The notes below the pieces were generated by a model. That model was not told the origin of the DNA. It worked only from the letters and a program-made list of their open reading frames with translations, and did not search any database. Below, in pieces: positions 6,111-10,550 of a stretch of 10,550 bases of DNA. Both the position numbers and the translations under genes were made by a program. Numbering within the stretch: position 1 is the first letter of the stretch; every line of letters starts with the position of its first letter. The stretch is from CAYNNP01 sp964398215 (GTDB lineage Bacteria > Planctomycetota > Planctomycetia > Pirellulales > Pirellulaceae), in assembly GCA_964398215.1 (NCBI GenBank), contig CAYNNP010000227.1, forward strand, positions 1 to 10,550, in the 5' to 3' direction.

Positions 6111-9100
6111 TTATTCTACAATCAACTGCCCGTTCATGATCATCCAGTGCCCAGGAAACGTGCACAGGTACGGGTAACTGCCGGGCTTTGCCGGGGCGTT
6201 GAAGTACACCGTGAATTTCCCATTCGGCTCCACCACGTCCACATAGACCAACACATCATCGGTTTGCGGGACGTAGTGATTCGTTGCAGCTTGTGGATCA
6301 GCAATCAGCTGGTTGCATTGTTGCCCCACTTTCTTGAGCGTGCCAGGTTTGACCAATGCCCAATTATGTGGAACGGCATCCGGATTGTTGAACGTCAATC
6401 GAATCGGTTCGCCTGCTTTCACGCGAATGACGGTTTTATCAAACATCAAATTCTTAGCCGCAGAAATTTGAATTTCACGAGCATCCTTGATCGCTTTTCG
6501 ATTGGGATTTCGCTTCATGGTCTTGGGCCGATAGAAATCGGTCATCATCGGATGAGGCAATCGTGCTTTTTCGATGCGTGCGTATTGGTCATAGTCCGTA
6601 AAGTCGTTGTCCAAATGGTTGACCGTCATGAATAGGTCTTGATCGGTACTTTCACTCGTTTTGATCAATAAGTGCAATTGATTGACCGGCTGCAAATCGG
6701 GAATCTCAAGAAACAATGATCGCCCATCGCCAACCACAGTTGCCGACGAAATCGCCAGAACATCGTGACCACGAAGCCCCATTTGGCGGGACGAAAATTC
6801 TGGCGAACCATACGCTCCGCTGTAACGATAATTCCAACACTGGGCGAAGTGAGAATCCGGATCGTTGACAACAGACGCGTCAAGCACCTGCGAAAATTTG
6901 ACCAAAACACCATTGCGATGAACGTGAAAACCAGTTGGCAATTGCGCAGCCTGTTGATTGATTCGAACACGCTGCAAGCATCCGTCATCTGTCGTGTAGG
7001 TTCCCCAGCCGCCCATGCCGGCAACGTACAATTGGCCATCGATCGGATTGAATTCGCCACGGTGCGCGCCGGATGCAAATTCAACGCCAAGTGGAACCAC
7101 AGCGCCTTGGACCCAATCGTCGAACTGGTCACGCAGCAAAATAAACCCGGTCCCCGCGCCAAACGACAAGTGAACCATGTTTCCTTTTGCTGGCCCCCAA
7201 CGTTCATCAGCAACGAACACCTGACCGCCGCTGGAGTTATCCAAACCACGCGGCAAGTAGACCATTGGTAGCTCCGGTGGGCCTTTCAGGTTTTTGCCCG
7301 GGCGGCCAAAGAACGGAAGTCTACGATCAATCGGTGGTTCACACACCAAACGGTTCAAGGTTTTTCCGGGCACGACGGCAGCGATCATCGAAGCCGGCAT
7401 CCAGTCACCTTCGCTACTCGGCACCGTCACCATCCCATCAGGATACAACCCAATGCCATCCGAGTTTCGTAGCCCCGTTGCAATCGACTCGGCGTACTTG
7501 CCATCCGCCGAGACACGCATCACGCCCTGTTTCCCTGTCGCTGTGAAAAAATTCCCTTGCTGGTCACGTACCAATCCGCAAGTGAAATCATGACCGCCGC
7601 GCGAGGTTTCAATGGCTTGGCTAAAGCACTCATAAAAATCCATTTCACCATCAGAGTTCAAATCATGAAGCCGAGTTATCTGGTCGCGCCCAATGATAAA
7701 AATCTTGTCCGCCTCCGTGACGACTCCCAGCGGTTGGTGCAAACCCGAAGCAATGCGTCGCCACGAGACGTTTGCCAACGTTTTGTCTAAACCCGTAACC
7801 TTCCAGACATCGCCTTGCATGGTGGTATAGATCGCTGACCCGTCGGACAGAAACGCAATGCCGCTGCCATACAGCAATGTCTTCCACGGATTTTGGATAG
7901 GCATAGGAATTTTGTCACAGGCATACGGTTGGGTATCACCCAGTATTCCTTTGACGACAAATTCTTGCGGCCATTGTGGCTTACCGCCTGTGCACAATTC
8001 ACGATCAGGGTGCTGGTCGCGAGGTGCGATCACATGCTGCAACTTGCCGTCGATCAATTTCGGTGCGTCTAAGAATTCAGTATCACCGATCCTGTACGCA
8101 AAAATCACACGATCGCCGTTTCGATACAGCCCTTGGTATTGCTGCGTGCCCTTTGGGTGTTTGTGATTTTTGATTGCGACGGTTGAGCCATCTTGATTCA
8201 GCCCCTGCATGAACCCACGGCGCACATCGGTGAACTTTACAAAGCCACCCGTCCATGCACGACGATAGGAAAGCGTATCCGGATCAAAGCAAACGGACAT
8301 TTTGGAATCGCCGTCGCGAAGTTGAACGCAGATTCCGCGCCCAACATTTGCTTTGTCGCCATGGAACACACCGGACAACAGACTCCCAAGATCCGATTCG
8401 TTCCAGCGACCGTCCGCCCAATCCGCATCACTTTGGTTCCCCCAATGGCCAAGCGTTCCACCGTCAAGCCCAGGGTACTCGGCAAGCAAATGCGGCGTTG
8501 GCTTCTTACTACGAAAGTGGCGAGCCTGTTTGCCGTAGAACTGGTAGGTGCGATTGCGATTCACATTTGCTTGCCAGCTGGGATATCGCTTTGGATCAAG
8601 CGGTTCAGGCGTCACTTCGAAGGTAGCGGCGTGGTGCCCATGCGAATGCGCCAGCAGCGAATCGATCGCTTCAGGCTGCAGCAATTTATGTTTCCCAAGA
8701 TCACTTAGAAAAGCGATCAAGTCCCATTTGTCTTGTGGCGAAAGGTTAGCCATCAAGCCACCGGGCATCAGTGAGCCGATTTGCTGAACAGCTTCAACAT
8801 TCTCCTGTGCGATTCGTTTCACTGTGTTTGTGGCAGAGTCGCGGAGTTGAATCGTTTCGGCTGTTTCGGCAACCAAGTATCCGCGTGTTATCGCGCCGTC
8901 GTCAGTCAAGACACCCACGGCTTGATATTCTTTGGCCACGACCTTTTTCGGGTACAGCAATGATTCGACGATATGTGTCAGTTTTTGATTGATCGCAATC
9001 TTGCTCAAGTCGGGACCAACACTGCCGCCATGTTGGCCGACCTTGTGACAGGAAATGCAGGCGCTGGTGGGCGATGCATAAATCACCGCTCCCCTTGCTG

Positions 9101-9230
9101 GATTGCCTTTCGCAGCGGATTGTTCAACAAGACCCTGAACAACTTTGGCGTCAAATTCTTGTGCCACCGCCGAACAAGCGACCAAGGCAACGCAAACAAG
9201 AAACCAACAAGTAGCGAGAGATCGATTCAT
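6111..9230 (-). CDS. Large secreted heme- and copper-binding protein: cytochrome c (planctomycete type), DUF6797-like, propeller-like, azurin-like domains
   Basis: The product is 1039 residues from ATG 9230 (MNRSLATCWFL); in-frame starts at 9245 and 9260 would only lengthen the signal-peptide n-region. The hydrophobic signal ends 'LVACSAVAQ', compatible with signal peptidase I after AVA or, less likely, a lipobox at Cys19. Residues about 40-180 match the planctomycete putative heme-binding domain: heme motif CISCH (58-62), 'GSVGPDLSKIA', and a candidate axial Met in 'SLMPGGLM' (153-160). Residues about 205-350 ('YPSWQANVNRNRTYQFYGKQARHF') look like the DUF6797 module that accompanies it. Residues about 450-800 have propeller-like repeats ('SGIAFLSDGSAIYTT', 'QPLGVV', 'RNSDGIGLYPDG'). 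Residues about 915-1039 are a cupredoxin: His955, Cys1023, His1028 and Met1032 in 'YLCTFPGHWMIMNG' match azurin ligand spacing. It is probably a periplasmic electron-transfer dehydrogenase or scaffold; the substrate is unknown. An AATATA (9274-9279; TATATT on the coding strand) is a possible -10. Confidence 0.93.
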   Translation of the reverse strand: MNRSLATCWFLVCVALVACSAVAQEFDAKVVQGLVEQSAAKGNPARGAVIYASPTSACISCHKVGQHGGSVGPDLSKIAINQKLTHIVESLLYPKKVVAKEYQAVGVLTDDGAITRGYLVAETAETIQLRDSATNTVKRIAQENVEAVQQIGSLMPGGLMANLSPQDKWDLIAFLSDLGKHKLLQPEAIDSLLAHSHGHHAATFEVTPEPLDPKRYPSWQANVNRNRTYQFYGKQARHFRSKKPTPHLLAEYPGLDGGTLGHWGNQSDADWADGRWNESDLGSLLSGVFHGDKANVGRGICVQLRDGDSKMSVCFDPDTLSYRRAWTGGFVKFTDVRRGFMQGLNQDGSTVAIKNHKHPKGTQQYQGLYRNGDRVIFAYRIGDTEFLDAPKLIDGKLQHVIAPRDQHPDRELCTGGKPQWPQEFVVKGILGDTQPYACDKIPMPIQNPWKTLLYGSGIAFLSDGSAIYTTMQGDVWKVTGLDKTLANVSWRRIASGLHQPLGVVTEADKIFIIGRDQITRLHDLNSDGEMDFYECFSQAIETSRGGHDFTCGLVRDQQGNFFTATGKQGVMRVSADGKYAESIATGLRNSDGIGLYPDGMVTVPSSEGDWMPASMIAAVVPGKTLNRLVCEPPIDRRLPFFGRPGKNLKGPPELPMVYLPRGLDNSSGGQVFVADERWGPAKGNMVHLSFGAGTGFILLRDQFDDWVQGAVVPLGVEFASGAHRGEFNPIDGQLYVAGMGGWGTYTTDDGCLQRVRINQQAAQLPTGFHVHRNGVLVKFSQVLDASVVNDPDSHFAQCWNYRYSGAYGSPEFSSRQMGLRGHDVLAISSATVVGDGRSLFLEIPDLQPVNQLHLLIKTSESTDQDLFMTVNHLDNDFTDYDQYARIEKARLPHPMMTDFYRPKTMKRNPNRKAIKDAREIQISAAKNLMFDKTVIRVKAGEPIRLTFNNPDAVPHNWALVKPGTLKKVGQQCNQLIADPQAATNHYVPQTDDVLVYVDVVEPNGKFTVYFNAPAKPGSYPYLCTFPGHWMIMNGQLIVE

Positions 9231-9375
9231 AACAGATCGTTGCATTGGAAGGAGAGGCAAAACAGGCGTCTACAATATAGTCACCGCGCAATCCAATTGG
9301 ACACCAACACAATCTGCTCAAGCACGCCACATAAAGCCGTCCTTCATCGCCAATTTGAGCTAACGATCAAAAACG

Positions 9376-10338
9376 CTACCTGAGCCCACAGTTTTTCTGG
9401 GCACGAGAAAGCACTTCGCCGGCAACTTCGCGTGCACGGTCCGCACCTTTCTTCAGGGTCTCATGCACGAAATCCAGATTCGATTCTAAATCGGTACGGC
9501 GAGCGCGGGCCTGTTCAAAATAACTTTCGCTCGCTTCGGCGATTGCTTTCTTTACGTCGCCATAGCCAAAGCCACCTTTGCGGTACGTCGCTGCCATCTC
9601 TTCGATTTCAGCGTCGCTTGCGAAAAGCCGGAACAGCAAGAACAAATGATCTTCGTCAGGTTCTTTGGGATCTTCCATCGGGCGGCTATCGGTTTCGATT
9701 CGCATGATCTGTTTGCGAATCTGTTTTACCTGGCCGAACAATGGCAACGTGTTGTCATAGCTCTTGCTCATCTTTTCGCCATCGGTCCCCGGCACTTTTG
9801 CGCTATCGTCCAGCGTCTTGGCTTTCGGCATCACAAAGGTTTCGCCGAATTGATGGTTGAACTTGGCTCCGATGTCACGGCAAACTTCGATATGTTGGAC
9901 TTGGTCCGCCCCCACGGGAACAAGCTGACTGTCATAAGCCAAAATGTCCGCCGCCTGCAAAACCGGATAGGTAAACAACCCCGCTTCGGTAGGCAGGCCC
10001 CGATCAACTTTCTCTTTGTAGGCAACGCATCGCTGCAACAAACCCATTGGGGTACCGCTCAGCAGCAACCAACACAGTTCACTGACTTCGGGAACGTGCG
10101 ATTGGACAAACAAAGTTGCTTTGTTTGGATCTAAACCCAATGCCAACAGATCCAGCGCCGTATCGATCGTATTCTGACGAAGCGTCTCGGCATCGCGAAC
10201 CGTTGTCAGCGCATGAAGATCGGCGATGAAGTAAAACCCATCGTTCTCTTCTTGCAGATCGATGTACTGACGGACTGCGCCAAAGTAGTTGCCCCAATGG
10301 GGTCGACCGGTGGGCTGAATTCCCGACAAAACTCGCAT
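9376..10338 (-). CDS. trpS: Tryptophanyl-tRNA synthetase
   Basis: The product is 320 residues from ATG 10338 (MRVLSGIQPTGRPHWGN). The start was chosen because class Ib TrpS proteins begin a few residues before the first strand, 'VLSGIQPTG'; a TTG at 10359 would add seven residues. It charges tRNA-Trp with tryptophan using ATP in the cytoplasm. Visible features are the HIGH-equivalent 'RPHWGNYFGA' (12-21), 'FIADLHALT', the tryptophan-pocket region 'TYPVLQAADILAYDSQLVPVGADQVQHIE' in the expected order, and the KMSKS loop 'GEKMSKSYDN' (about 187-196). The length fits bacterial TrpS (about 320-335), and nothing is missing. No Shine-Dalgarno is seen. It is followed by a 145-bp gap before the heme/copper gene, so it is probably a separate transcription unit, divergent from the gene starting at 10529. 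Confidence 0.97.
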   Translation of the reverse strand: MRVLSGIQPTGRPHWGNYFGAVRQYIDLQEENDGFYFIADLHALTTVRDAETLRQNTIDTALDLLALGLDPNKATLFVQSHVPEVSELCWLLLSGTPMGLLQRCVAYKEKVDRGLPTEAGLFTYPVLQAADILAYDSQLVPVGADQVQHIEVCRDIGAKFNHQFGETFVMPKAKTLDDSAKVPGTDGEKMSKSYDNTLPLFGQVKQIRKQIMRIETDSRPMEDPKEPDEDHLFLLFRLFASDAEIEEMAATYRKGGFGYGDVKKAIAEASESYFEQARARRTDLESNLDFVHETLKKGADRAREVAGEVLSRAQKNCGLR

Positions 10339-10453
10339 GGCAATCGTTTTTGGTCTCAAGACAAAGAAATCGTTTCACGAATTGTCGCCTAATCCCCGCC
10401 AAGTGCGTAGGGGGAGCAAGTTGGTCTGAATTTTGGGGTAGGGGAACTCGTCA

Positions 10454-10485
10454 AGGGCTTGGCGAATAATTCGGTCACCAGCCCT
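10454..10485 (+). promoter_or_regulatory. Imperfect hairpin in the leader of the plus-strand gene at the window edge
   Basis: AGGGCT-(T)-GG-CGAA, loop TAA, TTCG-(GTCA)-CC-AGCCCT can fold into a stem of about 12 pairs with one bulged T and a four-base bulge. It is followed by CTTTCGTGTTTT and lies 44 bp upstream of the ATG at 10529. It could be a leader attenuator-like element, or a structure in the trpS-divergent spacer with no role. The whole 10339-10528 spacer should also hold both divergent promoters; TTGACG (10449-10454 on the minus strand) is a possible -35 for trpS without a good -10. Confidence 0.25.
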
Positions 10486-10528
10486 CTTTCGTGTTTTAGC
10501 TGAGGACCGGACAAGGAGCTTTTGTTTT

Positions 10529-10550
10529 ATGAGCGGCAAGGCGATAGCCG
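10529..10550 (+). CDS. Start of a coding region cut by the window edge
   Basis: ATG at 10529 begins MSGKAIA and runs off the end of the window. An AGGAG (10514-10518) lies 10 nt upstream, which is good support for a real start in a window where such sites are rare. Only seven codons are visible, so no product can be named. Confidence 0.5.

Noticed and set aside
8193..8708. Plus-strand open frame within the heme/copper gene
   Set aside because: It is antisense to a strongly supported domain-containing gene and its composition is that of a shadow frame.
9170..9180. Lipoprotein lipobox (LVAC) in the heme/copper protein
   Set aside because: The Cys is within the hydrophobic core and an AVA cleavage site follows, so signal peptidase I is more likely; not called as a lipoprotein.
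1..10550. CRISPR arrays, tRNA/rRNA genes, IS ends, long direct repeats
   Set aside because: None could be found on reading both strands.

Overview
The window looks like chromosomal DNA of a planctomycete, probably Pirellulaceae (Rhodopirellula/Blastopirellula-like). The evidence is a planctomycete-type putative heme-binding domain (TIGR02603-like) in a very large secreted protein, a planctomycete-style degenerate J-domain protein with the 'YRRWLQIP...PTHYVLLGI' signature, scarce Shine-Dalgarno sites, and loosely packed, mostly monocistronic genes of moderate GC. No mobile element, tRNA, rRNA or CRISPR array was seen.

Layout. A small membrane-anchored Coa1-like protein (52-501, -) diverges from a membrane-anchored J-like protein (703-2142, +). 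A strong 11-bp hairpin (2167-2194) lies between the latter and a convergent exported protein (2219-3400, -). Next is a two-gene minus-strand unit made of a shikimate-dehydrogenase-like pseudoenzyme (4352-5119) and a two-TM protein of unknown function (3590-4339). On the plus strand is an LRAT-type (NC-domain) cysteine hydrolase/acyltransferase-like protein (5375-6088). It converges on a 1039-residue secreted protein (6111-9230, -) that carries a c-type heme at its N-terminus and a type-1 copper (azurin-like) domain at its C-terminus. Tryptophanyl-tRNA synthetase (trpS, 9376-10338, -) follows, and the window ends at the first codons of a divergent plus-strand gene (10529 onward).

Main discovery candidate. 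The exported protein at 2219-3400 appears to end at a TGA (2333-2335), but the same frame continues with clearly protein-like codons for 37 more residues to a second TGA just before the terminator hairpin. The internal TGA directly follows the protein's only cysteine and precedes a glycine, giving Gly-Ser-Cys-[UGA]-Gly-Arg. A bulged stem-loop with GU in its apical loop lies about 23 nt downstream, at the spacing expected for a bacterial SECIS. The simplest hypothesis is an undescribed secreted selenoprotein with a vicinal Cys-Sec pair; a recent nonsense mutation or a sequencing error is the main alternative.

Apart from the 3590-5119 pair the genes do not form an obvious pathway. Several concern the envelope or its redox chemistry (Coa1-like protein, heme/copper protein, candidate Cys-Sec protein), but this is only a loose theme.
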